Made by a program: the position numbers and the translations under genes. Of a DNA stretch of 64,000 bases, positions 24,213 through 33,028 are shown in pieces. The first letter of the stretch is position 1, and each line of letters starts with the position of its first letter. This DNA is from Chryseomonas sp014190935. GTDB lineage: Bacteria; Pseudomonadota; Gammaproteobacteria; Pseudomonadales; Pseudomonadaceae. The notes beneath the pieces were generated by a model that worked only from the letters and a program-made list of their open reading frames with translations, searched no databases and was not told the DNA's origin. The stretch covers positions 744,001-808,000 of the forward strand of contig NZ_JACHVV010000002.1 of assembly GCF_014190935.1 (NCBI RefSeq), given 5' to 3'.

Positions 24213-26825
24213 ATGCCCTCTTCCCCCCGTCCCGGTTTCGTCTCCGTCCGCGGTGCCCGCGAGCACAACCTGAAGAACGTCGACGTGGACATCCCCCGCG
24301 ATGCCCTGGTGGTCTTTACCGGGGTGTCCGGCTCGGGCAAGTCGTCGCTGGCCTTCGGCACCCTCTATGCCGAGGCCCAGCGCCGCTATTTCGAATCCGT
24401 GGCGCCCTATGCGCGGCGACTGATCGACCAGGTCGGGGTACCCCAGGTGGAAGCCATCGAGGGCCTGCCACCGGCGGTGGCCCTGCAACAGCAGCGTGGC
24501 CAGCCCAACAGTCGTTCGTCCATGGGCAGCGTAACCGGGCTGTCCAGCCTGGTGCGGATGCTCTACTCCCGCGCCGGGCGCTATCCCGCCGACCAGCCGA
24601 TGCTCTATGCCGAGGACTTCTCGCCCAATACGCCCCAGGGTGCCTGCCCCGAGTGCCACGGCCTGGGCCGGGTCTACGAGGTGACCGAGGCCTCCATGGT
24701 GCCGGATCCCGCGCTGACCATCCGCCAGCGCGCCATCGCCGCCTGGCCCACCGCCTGGGGCGGGCAGAATCTGAGGGACATCCTGGTGACCCTTGGCTAT
24801 GACGTCGACATCCCCTGGCGCGACCTGCCGCAACGGCAGCGTGACTGGATCCTCTTCACCGAGGAGCAGCCCACCGTCCCGGTCTATGCCGGCCTAACCC
24901 CCGAACAGACCCGCGCCGCGCTCAAGCGCAAGGCCGAGCCCAGCTACCAGGGCACCTATACCGGGGCGCGGCGCCATGTGCTGCACACCTTCGCCAATTC
25001 CCAGAGCGCCAAGATGAAGCAGCGCGCGGCGCGCTTCATGATTGGCCAGACCTGTCCGCTGTGCCACGGCAAGCGGCTGACCCGGGCGGCGCTCTCGGTG
25101 ACCTTTGCCGGCCTGGACATCGGCGAGCTGTCGCGGCTGCCGCTGGACGACCTCACCGTGCTGCTGCGCCGGGTCGCCGCCGGCGATTTCGACGAGGCGA
25201 AGGATGCCCGCGTGCTGGACGCCAAGGCCGGCCAGCAGGATCGCGCCCGGCGCAAGGCCGCCGGCGGCAGCGACCACGCCGGCGCGCCGGACGTGCGCCG
25301 TACTCCCGATCTGTCCCCGGAAAAACGCCTGGCCGCCCAGCGCATGGCCAGCGAATTGCTGGAACGGCTGCAGACCCTGACCCGCCTCGGCCTCGGTTAC
25401 CTGGCGCTGGAGCGCAGCACCACCACCCTGTCCTCCGGTGAATTGCAGCGGCTGCGCCTGGCGACCCAGCTGGTGTCCCAGCTGTTCGGCGTGGTCTATG
25501 TGCTGGACGAACCCTCCGCCGGCCTGCATCCGGCCGATGGCGAATCCCTCTTGGAAGCCCTCGACGGGCTCAAGGCCCAGGGCAACTCGCTGTTCGTGGT
25601 GGAGCACGACCTGGCCACCATGAAGCGCGCCGACTGGCTGGTGGATGTCGGTCCCGCGGCCGGCGAAGGCGGTGGCCGGGTGCTCTACAGCGGTCCGCCC
25701 GCCGGCCTGGCCGAGATCGAGGAATCGGTGACGGCGCGCTATCTGTTCGCCGCCCCGCAACGCGAGACCCGGCCGCCCCGTGAACCCCAGGGCTGGCTGC
25801 GGCTGGCCGGGGTCACCCGCAACAACCTCGTGGACCTGGATGCCGCCTTTCCGCTGGGCTGTCTGACCGCGGTGACCGGCGTCTCCGGTTCGGGCAAGTC
25901 CAGCCTGGTCAGCCAGGCGCTGCTGGAACTTGTGGGCGCCGAGCTGGGCCAGCGCGCCGCCGAGGACGGTGACGACGCCCCGGAACTGGACGGCGACGCC
26001 TTGCCCGCCACCACTGGCCAGGTGGTCGACGGCCTTGGCGGCATCCGCCGGCTGGTGCCGGTGGACCAGAAGCCCATCGGCCGTACCCCGCGCTCCAACC
26101 TGGCCACCTACACCGGCCTGTTCGACGGGGTGCGCAAGCTGTTCGCCGCCACCCCGGAGGCCCGGGAAAGAGGTTTCGACGCCGGACGCTTCTCCTTCAA
26201 CGTCGCCAAGGGCCGCTGCCCGACCTGCGAGGGCGAAGGCTTCGTCAGCGTCGAACTGCTGTTCATGCCCAGCGTCTATGCCGCCTGCCCCACCTGCCAG
26301 GGCGCCCGCTACAACCCCGAGACCCTGGAGGTGCGCTGGCAGGGCAAGACCATCGCCGAGGTGCTCGGCCTGACGGTGGACGAAGCCCTGGCCTTCTTCG
26401 CCGAGGAAGCCGCGGTGGCGCGAGCGCTGCGGGTACTGGCCGACATCGGCCTGGGCTATCTGCGGCTCGGCCAGCCGGCCACCGAGCTCTCCGGCGGCGA
26501 GGCCCAGCGCATCAAGCTGGCCACCGAGCTGCAGCGCACCAGCCGCGGCACCACCCTCTATGTGCTGGACGAACCCACCACCGGTCTGCACCCGGCCGAC
26601 GTGGAGCGCCTGATGCGCCAGCTGCACGGCCTGGTCGACGAAGGCAACACGGTGGTGCTGGTGGAGCACAACCTGCAGGTGGTGGCCGGCAGCGACTGGC
26701 TGATCGACATCGGCCCCGGCGCCGGCACCGCCGGCGGCCGCATCGTGGCCTGCGGCACGCCACGAACGGTGGCGGACGATCCCGCCAGCCCTACGGCGCC
26801 CTATCTGCGGCCCTTGTTCGACTAG
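24213..26825 (+). CDS. UvrA2-type excinuclease ABC subunit A paralogue
   Basis: 870 residues with two ABC ATPase modules: Walker A GVSGSGKSSLAF near residue 40 and GVSGSGKSSLVS in the second half, with signatures LSSGELQRLRLATQL and LSGGEAQRIKLATEL. Zinc-binding cysteine pairs are CPECHGLGRVYE, CPLCHGKRL and CPTCEGEGF ... CPTCQGARYNPETLEV. Between LLYSRAGRYPADQ and the CPECHG motif there is no UvrB-binding domain, which in canonical UvrA (about 940 residues) sits there. That places it in the UvrA2 class, linked in other bacteria to DNA-damage tolerance or drug self-resistance. The true uvrA should be elsewhere in the genome. Confidence 0.9.
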   Translation: MPSSPRPGFVSVRGAREHNLKNVDVDIPRDALVVFTGVSGSGKSSLAFGTLYAEAQRRYFESVAPYARRLIDQVGVPQVEAIEGLPPAVALQQQRGQPNSRSSMGSVTGLSSLVRMLYSRAGRYPADQPMLYAEDFSPNTPQGACPECHGLGRVYEVTEASMVPDPALTIRQRAIAAWPTAWGGQNLRDILVTLGYDVDIPWRDLPQRQRDWILFTEEQPTVPVYAGLTPEQTRAALKRKAEPSYQGTYTGARRHVLHTFANSQSAKMKQRAARFMIGQTCPLCHGKRLTRAALSVTFAGLDIGELSRLPLDDLTVLLRRVAAGDFDEAKDARVLDAKAGQQDRARRKAAGGSDHAGAPDVRRTPDLSPEKRLAAQRMASELLERLQTLTRLGLGYLALERSTTTLSSGELQRLRLATQLVSQLFGVVYVLDEPSAGLHPADGESLLEALDGLKAQGNSLFVVEHDLATMKRADWLVDVGPAAGEGGGRVLYSGPPAGLAEIEESVTARYLFAAPQRETRPPREPQGWLRLAGVTRNNLVDLDAAFPLGCLTAVTGVSGSGKSSLVSQALLELVGAELGQRAAEDGDDAPELDGDALPATTGQVVDGLGGIRRLVPVDQKPIGRTPRSNLATYTGLFDGVRKLFAATPEARERGFDAGRFSFNVAKGRCPTCEGEGFVSVELLFMPSVYAACPTCQGARYNPETLEVRWQGKTIAEVLGLTVDEALAFFAEEAAVARALRVLADIGLGYLRLGQPATELSGGEAQRIKLATELQRTSRGTTLYVLDEPTTGLHPADVERLMRQLHGLVDEGNTVVLVEHNLQVVAGSDWLIDIGPGAGTAGGRIVACGTPRTVADDPASPTAPYLRPLFD

Positions 26826-28012
26826 CTGGCCAGCGGTGCCACGCTGCGGCGGCAGGCCGCCAGCACCAGCAGGGTCAGCGCTGCCGCCAGGGCGCCGAAC
26901 TGGAAGGTGGCGGCGGAGCCGAGGAAGTGCCAGAGCGCGCCGGCGATGCTGCTGGCCAGCAACAGGGCGATGCCGCTGACCAGGTTGAACAGGCCGAAGG
27001 CGGTGCCGCGCAACTCGGCCGGGGCGGTGCGGGCGACCATGGCGGCGAGCAGGCCCTGGGTCATGCCCATGTGCAGGCCCCAGAGCACGACGCCCACGGC
27101 CAGGCCGGTCCAGCCGCTGCTGAAGGCCAGGGCCAGGTCGGCCAGGATCAGCAGCACCAGGCCCCAGGCCAGCAGCGCGCGATGGCTGACCCGGTCGGAC
27201 AGCGCCCCCAGCGGATAGGCCGACAGCGAGAACACCAGCTGCATGCCCACCATCACCAGCGGCACCAGCGCCAGGGGCACGCCCACCTGCTCGGCCTTGA
27301 GCACCAGGAAGGCTTCGCTGAAGCGCGCCAGGGTGAAGACGCCACCGAGCAGCGCCACCTGCCAGAAGGCCGCCGGCAGCTTGCGCAGCTGGCTGCGAGT
27401 CAGCGGATTGGTGCGCGCCTGGACGATGGCCGCCTTGGGTTCGTCCAGTCCGAAATACAACAAGGCCACGGCGATGAAGGCCGGGATCACCGCCACCCAG
27501 AACACCGCGCGGAAATCGTTGGCCCAGAGCAGCATCAGCCCCACCGCCAGCAGCGGGCCCAGAAAGGCACCGAAGGTGTCCAGCGACTGGCGCAGGCCAT
27601 AGGCGGCGCCGCGGATCTCCGGCGGCGTGACGTCGGCCACCAGGGCGTCGCGCGGCGCCCCGCGGATGCCCTTGCCGATGCGATCCATGAAGCGCGCGCC
27701 GAACACCAGGCCGGCACCGCTGGCCAGGGCGAACAGCGGCTTGCTCAGGGCGCCCAGGCCATAGCCCAGCACCGCCAGGCCCTTGCGCTTGCCCAGGTAG
27801 TCGCTGATTACGCCGGAAAAGATTTTGGTGATGAGCGCGGTCGCCTCGGCCACCCCTTCGAGAATGCCGATATAGAGCACGCTCAGGCCCAGGCCGGTGG
27901 CCAGAAACAGCGGCAACAGGCTGTGGATCATCTCCGAAGAGATGTCCATGAACATGCTCACCCCACCCAGAATCCAGACCCCGCGGGGTATCCGTCGCCA
28001 GCTCGCCGTCAT
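26822..28012 (-). CDS. MFS transporter
   Basis: 396 residues, about 12 membrane segments. I start at MTASWRRIPRGVWILGG because GAGGGGGA lies about 12 bases before it; an ATG 11 codons upstream has no spaced ribosome site. Motifs FMDISSEMIHSLLPLFLATGLGLS and the loop SDYLGKRKGLAVLGYGLGALSKPLFALA are typical of a group of MFS proteins found in many Proteobacteria with unassigned substrates. Its stop overlaps the convergent uvrA2 stop by 4 bases. Confidence 0.88.
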   Translation of the reverse strand: MTASWRRIPRGVWILGGVSMFMDISSEMIHSLLPLFLATGLGLSVLYIGILEGVAEATALITKIFSGVISDYLGKRKGLAVLGYGLGALSKPLFALASGAGLVFGARFMDRIGKGIRGAPRDALVADVTPPEIRGAAYGLRQSLDTFGAFLGPLLAVGLMLLWANDFRAVFWVAVIPAFIAVALLYFGLDEPKAAIVQARTNPLTRSQLRKLPAAFWQVALLGGVFTLARFSEAFLVLKAEQVGVPLALVPLVMVGMQLVFSLSAYPLGALSDRVSHRALLAWGLVLLILADLALAFSSGWTGLAVGVVLWGLHMGMTQGLLAAMVARTAPAELRGTAFGLFNLVSGIALLLASSIAGALWHFLGSAATFQFGALAAALTLLVLAACRRSVAPLAS

Positions 28013-28158
28013 CGTCACGCGCCTGTCCCCCTCGATCCTGTCCATCCCTGCCTGGCGGCAGGCAAACCGGTCGAAAGTAGCATGACGATTGCCCGAGTCT
28101 CTACGGACGAGACATCCCCCGTTACACTGGGCGCTGCTCTTTTCCTCGAGGCCACCCC

Positions 28159-28920
28159 ATGAAGACCCTGCTGGTCATCGGCATCGGCGCCGGCGATCCC
28201 GACTACCTCACCCTCCAGGCCGTCGCCGCCCTCAATCGTGCCAGTACCTTCTTCCTGTTCGACAAGGGCACGGAAAAGGACAGCCTGATCCACCTGCGCG
28301 AAACCATCTGCGCCCGCCACATCCGCCAGGCGGACTATCGCTTCGTCACCGCGCCCATCCCCGAGCGCCGCCGCGAAGGCGACTATCGCCAGGCGGTAGA
28401 CGACCTCAATGCCGCCAAGCAGGCGCTGATGGTGGAGATGATCGAGCAGGAGCTGGCGGACGACGAATGCGGCGCCTTCCTGGTCTGGGGCGATCCGGCG
28501 CTGTACGACAGCACCCTGCGCATCCTGGCGGCGATCCGGCGCGAGGGCCGGCTGGACTTCGACTACGAGGTGATCCCCGGCATCTCCAGCGTCCAGGCCC
28601 TGGCCGCGCGCCACCGGGTGCCGCTCAATCGCATCGGCCAGGCCCTGGAGATCACCCCCGGCCGGCGGCTGGAGCGCTTTCCGGAGCACCTGGACAGTCT
28701 GGTGGTGATGCTCGATTCCCACGAAGCCTATCGCCGCCTGGACGAGCCCGGCCTGCACATCTACTGGGGTGCCTATGTGGGCACGGCGGACGAGATCCTC
28801 ATCGCCGGTCCGCTGCAGGAGGTGGCCGAGGAGATCCATCGGGTCCGCAGCGCCGCGCGCGAAGCGCACGGCTGGATCATGGATACCTATCTGCTCTGTC
28901 GGGGCCCGGCGGACGCCTGA
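28159..28920 (+). CDS. cobF: Precorrin-6A synthase (deacetylating) CobF
   Basis: 253 residues of the tetrapyrrole methylase (SAM-dependent) family: TLLVIGIGAGDPDYLTLQAVAALNRAS at the N-terminus, LVWGDPALYDSTLRIL and EVIPGISSVQALAARHRVPLNRIGQALEITPGR. The HIRQADYRFV...PERRR segment and length fit CobF rather than other cobalamin methylases. It methylates C-1 of precorrin-5 with loss of acetate in aerobic cobalamin synthesis. As often in Pseudomonas it is separate from the other cob genes. Its 3' end overlaps the convergent GNAT gene by 34 bases. Confidence 0.92.
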   Translation: MKTLLVIGIGAGDPDYLTLQAVAALNRASTFFLFDKGTEKDSLIHLRETICARHIRQADYRFVTAPIPERRREGDYRQAVDDLNAAKQALMVEMIEQELADDECGAFLVWGDPALYDSTLRILAAIRREGRLDFDYEVIPGISSVQALAARHRVPLNRIGQALEITPGRRLERFPEHLDSLVVMLDSHEAYRRLDEPGLHIYWGAYVGTADEILIAGPLQEVAEEIHRVRSAAREAHGWIMDTYLLCRGPADA

Positions 28921-29432
28921 GGGCTGTCCAGGCGTCGATCCAGATGGAGGGTCTGCCAGGGCAAGGCCGTCTCCCGTACGACGACCTGGAAGCCCTGGCC
29001 CAGCCAGAAGGCTTCGGCCCCGGGCAGGAAGGGATGGGTGTGCAGATAGAGGCGCTCGACCGCGTCGCGCCGCGCCTGGGCCAGCAGCGCCGCGAACAAC
29101 CGTCGCGCCAGGCCCTGGCGCCGCAGTCGGGGCGCCACGAACAGCCGCACCACCTCCACCACCCGCTCGCCGGGATAGGCCAGCTGGGGAAAGCGCCGGT
29201 CGTAGGGTCGATAGGCGATACTGCCAATAGGCTCTCCGGCGCTGCCCCGGGCGAGCAGCAGGCAGCCACGACCCGCGCCATAGTGGTCGGCGAAGCGCTG
29301 TAGATCCCGCGGTACGGCCGTCGCCTCGATCCGGCTACCGAACACCTCGCGATAGCTCGCCAGCAGAAAGCCCAGCGTCTCGTCATCCGCCACGGTGAGC
29401 CGTTCGAGGGTGAGGGGTGGCGCTTCGCTCAT
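28887..29432 (-). CDS. GNAT-family N-acetyltransferase
   Basis: 181 residues from ATG 29432 (MSEAPPLTLERLTVADDETLGFLL); the long upstream in-frame extension is non-coding. The acetyl-CoA binding motif A appears as VVEVVRLFVAPRLRRQGLARRLFAALLAQARRDAVERLYLHTHPFLPGAEAFWLGQGF. Substrate unknown. Convergent with cobF, overlapping it by 34 bases. Confidence 0.88.
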   Translation of the reverse strand: MSEAPPLTLERLTVADDETLGFLLASYREVFGSRIEATAVPRDLQRFADHYGAGRGCLLLARGSAGEPIGSIAYRPYDRRFPQLAYPGERVVEVVRLFVAPRLRRQGLARRLFAALLAQARRDAVERLYLHTHPFLPGAEAFWLGQGFQVVVRETALPWQTLHLDRRLDSPQASAGPRQSR

Positions 29433-29516
29433 GTCCTGTTCGTCTCTCCGGCAGCGGCAGGGGCGCGACATTTCGGCGCAGGGCCGCGCCGGCCGGGCTG
29501 TGCGTCGCCCGCGACG

Positions 29517-29942
29517 ATGATACAGTCCCTCGCCATGATAACCGTCCGTTCCCCGCGCGCTTCGCTCGCCTGGATGCTGCTCGCCTGCATCCTGCTGAAC
29601 GGACTCGTCTGCGCCCTGGGCCACGGCCAGATGCTGGCGCGCTTGACCCTGCCGGTCCTGCCGCCACTGGCCCAGGCACACGAGCACCATCACGGTCTGC
29701 ACGCCCAGACCGCCCAGGGCGACATGGCCGGCATGCATGCGGGCCTGCCGGGCGGCGCCGTGACCACCCTTTCCCCCACGGGTGATTGCGTCTTCGCCGC
29801 CACCCTGTTCCTCGCCACGCTGACCGCCGTCGTGCTGCAGTGGCTGCTGCGCCCCGGCGATCCTCATCGTCCTCACTACCGGAGCGCCCTGCCGCCGCCA
29901 CCCCGCGCGCGGCGCTCCACGCTGCATCCCCAGGCTCCCTGA
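29517..29942 (+). CDS. DUF2946 domain protein
   Basis: 141 residues. An N-terminal membrane or signal segment (SLAWMLLACILLNGLVCALGHGQ) is followed by a His/Met-rich stretch (AHEHHHGLHAQ ... GDMAGMHAGLPGG), then a second membrane segment (DCVFAATLFLATLTAVVLQWLL). This is the DUF2946 layout. The family is often found beside copper-responsive TonB receptors and PepSY proteins, and the His/Met residues fit copper binding (inference). Start uncertain: ATG 29517 or 29535; neither has a strong ribosome site. Confidence 0.78.
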   Translation: MIQSLAMITVRSPRASLAWMLLACILLNGLVCALGHGQMLARLTLPVLPPLAQAHEHHHGLHAQTAQGDMAGMHAGLPGGAVTTLSPTGDCVFAATLFLATLTAVVLQWLLRPGDPHRPHYRSALPPPPRARRSTLHPQAP

Positions 29943-30030
29943 CACCCGGCCACGAAAACTGCTGTCCTCCCTTTTTCGTAATCCCGTACGCGGCTGTGTC
30001 CTGGCCGCGTGCCGATCCGTGGTGAACGCT

Positions 30031-31404
30031 ATGACTTCGCACCCCTCCGCTCCGGTCGCCAAGACGCCGGGGCCGCTGCTGCAGCTGTTGGCGCGGCTGC
30101 ATTTCCTCATCGGTCTGTTCGTCGGCCCCTTCCTGCTGGTGGCCGCTGCCAGTGGCCTGATCTATGCCCTCACGCCGCAACTCGAGGCGCATCTCTATGC
30201 CGAGGCCCTGCATACCCCCAGCCGTGGCAAGCCCCTGCCGCTGTCCGAGCAGATCCATATCGCCCAGGCAGCGGTAGGTCCCGCCCTGACCCTGGGCGCG
30301 GTGCGCCCGGCGCCTGCCGAGGGCGATACCACCCGGGTGATGTTCAACGATCCATCGCTGGGCGAGTCGACCCACCGGGCGCTGTTCATCGATCCGGTCA
30401 CCGGCGCCATCCGCGGCGATCTGCCGGTCTATGGCACCAGCGGCATCCTGCCGCTGCGCACCACCATCGACCAGTTCCATCGCAGCCTGCTGCTGGGCGA
30501 GCCCGGTCGTCTCTACAGCGAACTGGCCGCCTCCTGGCTGTGGGTCGCGGCCCTCGGCGGCCTGACCCTGTGGCTGGTGCGCCGCCGCCAGCGCCGCCCG
30601 GCCCGCGGCCTGCGCGGCCTGCATGCCAGCACCGGCGTCTGGCTGCTGGGTGGCCTGCTGTTCCTCTCCGCCACCGGCCTGACCTGGTCGCGCTTCGCCG
30701 GCGACAACATCGGTGTCCTGCGCGCCCACTACGGCTGGTCCACACCGGGCGTGAAGACCGCCCTGGGCACCGCCCCCGCGCCGGCTATGGCCCATGACGA
30801 GCACGCCGACCACCATGGCGCCATGCACATGGCCATGGCGCCGCCGCTGGATCCGGCGACCTTCGATCAGGTGCTGGCCAGCGCCCGCGCCGCCGGCATC
30901 GACGCCGGCAAACTGGAGATCCGTCCGGGGCGCAGCGCCGACAAGGCCTGGACGGTCAGCGAGATCGACCGCCGCTGGCCGACCCAGGTGGACGCCGTCG
31001 CCGTCGACCCGACCAGCTTCAGGGTGATCGATCAGGTGCGCTTCGCCCAGTACTCGCTGCCGGCCAAGCTGACCCGCTGGGGCATCGATGCCCACATGGG
31101 CGTGCTGTTCGGCCTGGCCAACCAGCTGGTGCTGGTGGCCATCGCCCTCGGTCTGCTGGTGATGACCGTCTGGGGCTATCTGCTCTGGTGGCGCCGCCGC
31201 CCCAGCCGCGATCCGGCACAACCCGGCCTGATCGCCCTTTGGCGCCAGCTGCCGCCGCTGCCGCGTCTGCTGGTGCCGGTGACGGCCGTGCTGCTCGGCC
31301 TGAGCCTGCCGGTGCTGGGCGGCAGCCTGCTGCTGTTCCTGGTGGTGGACACCCTGCTCGGCCTGCGTGGTCCGGCCCTGCGCACCGAGGCCGGTTCGGC
31401 CTGA
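30031..31404 (+). CDS. PepSY-associated TM (PepSY_TM) domain protein
   Basis: 457 residues from ATG 30031 (GTG codons at 30019 and 30022 are in-frame alternatives). The first membrane helix follows LLARLHFLIGLFVGPFLLVAAASGLIYAL, which carries the conserved H-x5-G pattern of PepSY_TM proteins, many of which are membrane ferric or cupric reductases. Further motifs: TTIDQFHRSLLLGEPGRLYSELAASWLWVAALGG and LHASTGVWLLGGLLFLSATGLTWSRFAGDNIG. A His/Met-rich loop (AHDEHADHHGAMHMAMAPP) lies between. With the DUF2946 gene 88 bases upstream it looks like a copper-related pair. Confidence 0.85.
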   Translation: MTSHPSAPVAKTPGPLLQLLARLHFLIGLFVGPFLLVAAASGLIYALTPQLEAHLYAEALHTPSRGKPLPLSEQIHIAQAAVGPALTLGAVRPAPAEGDTTRVMFNDPSLGESTHRALFIDPVTGAIRGDLPVYGTSGILPLRTTIDQFHRSLLLGEPGRLYSELAASWLWVAALGGLTLWLVRRRQRRPARGLRGLHASTGVWLLGGLLFLSATGLTWSRFAGDNIGVLRAHYGWSTPGVKTALGTAPAPAMAHDEHADHHGAMHMAMAPPLDPATFDQVLASARAAGIDAGKLEIRPGRSADKAWTVSEIDRRWPTQVDAVAVDPTSFRVIDQVRFAQYSLPAKLTRWGIDAHMGVLFGLANQLVLVAIALGLLVMTVWGYLLWWRRRPSRDPAQPGLIALWRQLPPLPRLLVPVTAVLLGLSLPVLGGSLLLFLVVDTLLGLRGPALRTEAGSA

Positions 31405-31421
31405 GGTGGGGGTGGGTGGTT

Positions 31422-31452
31422 GTTGGGCTTCGCTGCGCTCAACCCAACCTAC
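31422..31452 (-). repeat. Family A element
   Basis: GTTGGGCTTCGCTGCGCTCA then ACCCAACCTAC: one copy of the 31-base element that recurs at 5327, 32766, 32871, 32976 and 50664-50963. Its ends (GTTGGG/CCCAAC) can pair. Confidence 0.9.
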
Positions 31453-31463
31453 GTAGCCTCGCC

Positions 31464-31961
31464 CAGCCGTAGCGTGGAAAACCGCGCAGCGTTTTCCACC
31501 TGTGCCATGCCGGACGCGTGGACAAGGCTGCGCCGTTGTCCACCCTACGAGGAGCGCAGCCTCCCGCCCACACCAAACCACCCCCTCTCCCTCTAGGAGA
31601 GGGCTGGGGTGAGAGCCCGCGCCAAATCGCAGCCGTAGCGTGGAAAACCGCGCGGCGTTTCCCCCCGTGCCCATGCCAAACGCGTGGACAAGGCTGCGCC
31701 GTTGTCCACCCTACGAGGAGCGCAGCCTCCCGCCCACACCAAACCACCCCCTCTCCCTCGGGGAGAGGGCTGGGGTGAGGGCCCGCCCCAAGTCGCAGCC
31801 GTAGCGTGGAAAACCGCGCAGCGTTTTCCACCTGTGCCCATGCCGAACGCGTGGACAAGGCTGCGCCGTTGTCCACCCTACGAGGAGCGCAGTCTCCCGC
31901 CCACGCCAAACCGCCCCCTCTCCCTCGGGGAGAGGGCTGGGGTGAGGGCCCGTCCCACACC
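31464..31961. repeat. Three tandem copies of a 166-bp composite repeat
   Basis: Units start at 31464, 31630 and 31796 with CAGCCGTAGCGTGGAAAACC. Each unit contains in order a GTGGAAAACCGCGC...GTTTTCCAC element, a GTGGACAAGGCTGCGCCGTT/GTCCAC element, CCTACGAGGAGCGCAG, and a CCCTCTCCCT...GGGAGAGGGCTGGGGTGAG element. The copies differ at only a few positions. The block, plus flanks, makes 31405-32077 gene-free (673 bases). Confidence 0.92.
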
Positions 31962-32077
31962 CAACGTCACGCCAGGAACCGCCTCCCAGACCATCCATCG
32001 GCACACCTCACCTGAGGCTGGCGCACCCCAGCGAGACGCTTATAGTTATCGCAATCCCCATCCTCCGAGGATCTGCC

Positions 32078-32686
32078 ATGCCCCGTCTGTTGCACGTGAT
32101 AGGTTCGCCCCGCCAGGATCGCTCCGCCTCGCTGGAAGTCGCCACTGCCTTCATCCAGGCCTGGCAGGGCAAACATCCCGACGCCGAGGTCGATACCCTC
32201 GACGCCTGGCAGTGCGACCTGCCGGAATTCGACGGCCCCATCCTCGACGCCAAGTACGCCGGCATCCAGGGCGAGTCCCTCAGCAACGAGCAGGAGCACG
32301 CCTGGAAGGTGGCCAAGGAACTGGCTCAGCGCTTCAAGGCCGCCGATGTGCTGGTGTTCGGCGTGCCCTGCTGGAATTTCGGCATCCCCTACAAGCTCAA
32401 GCAGCTGTTCGACGTGGTCAGCCAGAAGGACCTGCTGTTCACCTTCGACGACCGTGGCCTCAACGGCATGCTCGGCGGCCGCCAGGCATTGGTGATCGCG
32501 GCCCGCGGCGCAGCCCTGGATCGCCAGGAGCACCAGGAGTCCTATCTGCGCACCTGGTGCGAGATGGTCGGCATCGACCGGATGCATACCGTGGTGGTGG
32601 AAAAGACCCTGTTCGGTGCCGAGGTCGACCAGGCTTCACGCGACCAGGCCAAACAGGACGCCGTGGCCCTGGTGGGCAAGCTCTGA
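32078..32686 (+). CDS. FMN-dependent NADH-azoreductase (AzoR-like)
   Basis: 202 residues, flavodoxin-like fold. MPRLLHVIGSPRQDRSASLEVATAFI is the phosphate-binding N-terminal loop; VLVFGVPCWNFGIPYKLKQLFDVV matches the AzoR PMYNFxxPxxLKxWxD motif. AzoR reduces quinones and azo dyes with NADH as a homodimer. A GAGG ribosome site precedes the ATG. It sits between two repeat arrays. Exact electron acceptor unknown. Confidence 0.88.
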   Translation: MPRLLHVIGSPRQDRSASLEVATAFIQAWQGKHPDAEVDTLDAWQCDLPEFDGPILDAKYAGIQGESLSNEQEHAWKVAKELAQRFKAADVLVFGVPCWNFGIPYKLKQLFDVVSQKDLLFTFDDRGLNGMLGGRQALVIAARGAALDRQEHQESYLRTWCEMVGIDRMHTVVVEKTLFGAEVDQASRDQAKQDAVALVGKL

Positions 32687-32705
32687 TCGCTGGCTGCAGG
32701 GGCTA

Positions 32706-33006
32706 CCCTCACCCCAGCCTTCTCCCAAGGGGAGAGGGGGCGGTAAGGCGCGTGCGAACAGTCGCGTAGGTTGGGTTGAGCACAGCGAAGCCCAACAGCG
32801 ATGCCGAGCCCCCTCACCCCAGCTCTCTCCCAAGGGGAGAGGGGGCGGTAAGGCGCGTGCGAACAGTCGCGTAGGTTGGGTTGAGCGCAGCGAAGCCCAA
32901 CAGCGATGCCGAGACCCTTCACCCCAATTCTCTCCCCCGAGGGAGAGGGGGCGGTACTACCCAGGCGATGCCCTCGTAGGTTGGGTTGAGCGCAGCGAAG
33001 CCCAAC
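32706..33006. repeat. Three tandem copies of a ~105-bp composite repeat (families B + A)
   Basis: Units start near 32706, 32811 and 32916. Each has a family B element (CTCACCCCAGC...CTCTCCC then GGGGAGAGGGGGCGGTA) followed by a family A element (GTAGGTTGGGTTGAGCGCAG then CGAAGCCCAAC; at 32766-32796, 32871-32901, 32976-33006). The third unit is the most diverged. The array fills the gap between the azoreductase stop and the hutC stop (342 bases). Confidence 0.92.
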
Positions 33007-33028
33007 ACCCCTCCTCACTCCATGCCCC

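Noticed and set aside
24894..26669. 591-codon minus-strand frame opposite uvrA2
   Set aside because: Gln/Gly/Ala/His-rich shadow without motifs; the plus strand has a complete UvrA2.
29433..31674. Minus-strand frame of up to 763 codons crossing the DUF2946/PepSY genes and a repeat array
   Set aside because: Runs through intergenic repeats and is repetitive; not a protein.
31518..31961. Open frames within the 166-bp repeat units (Pro/Ser/Arg-rich, repeated three times)
   Set aside because: They exist only because the unit length keeps frames open; no start/ribosome site and no protein features.
31464..31961. Possible CRISPR array because of regular 166-bp spacing
   Set aside because: The whole unit repeats, with no unique spacers and no cas genes nearby.
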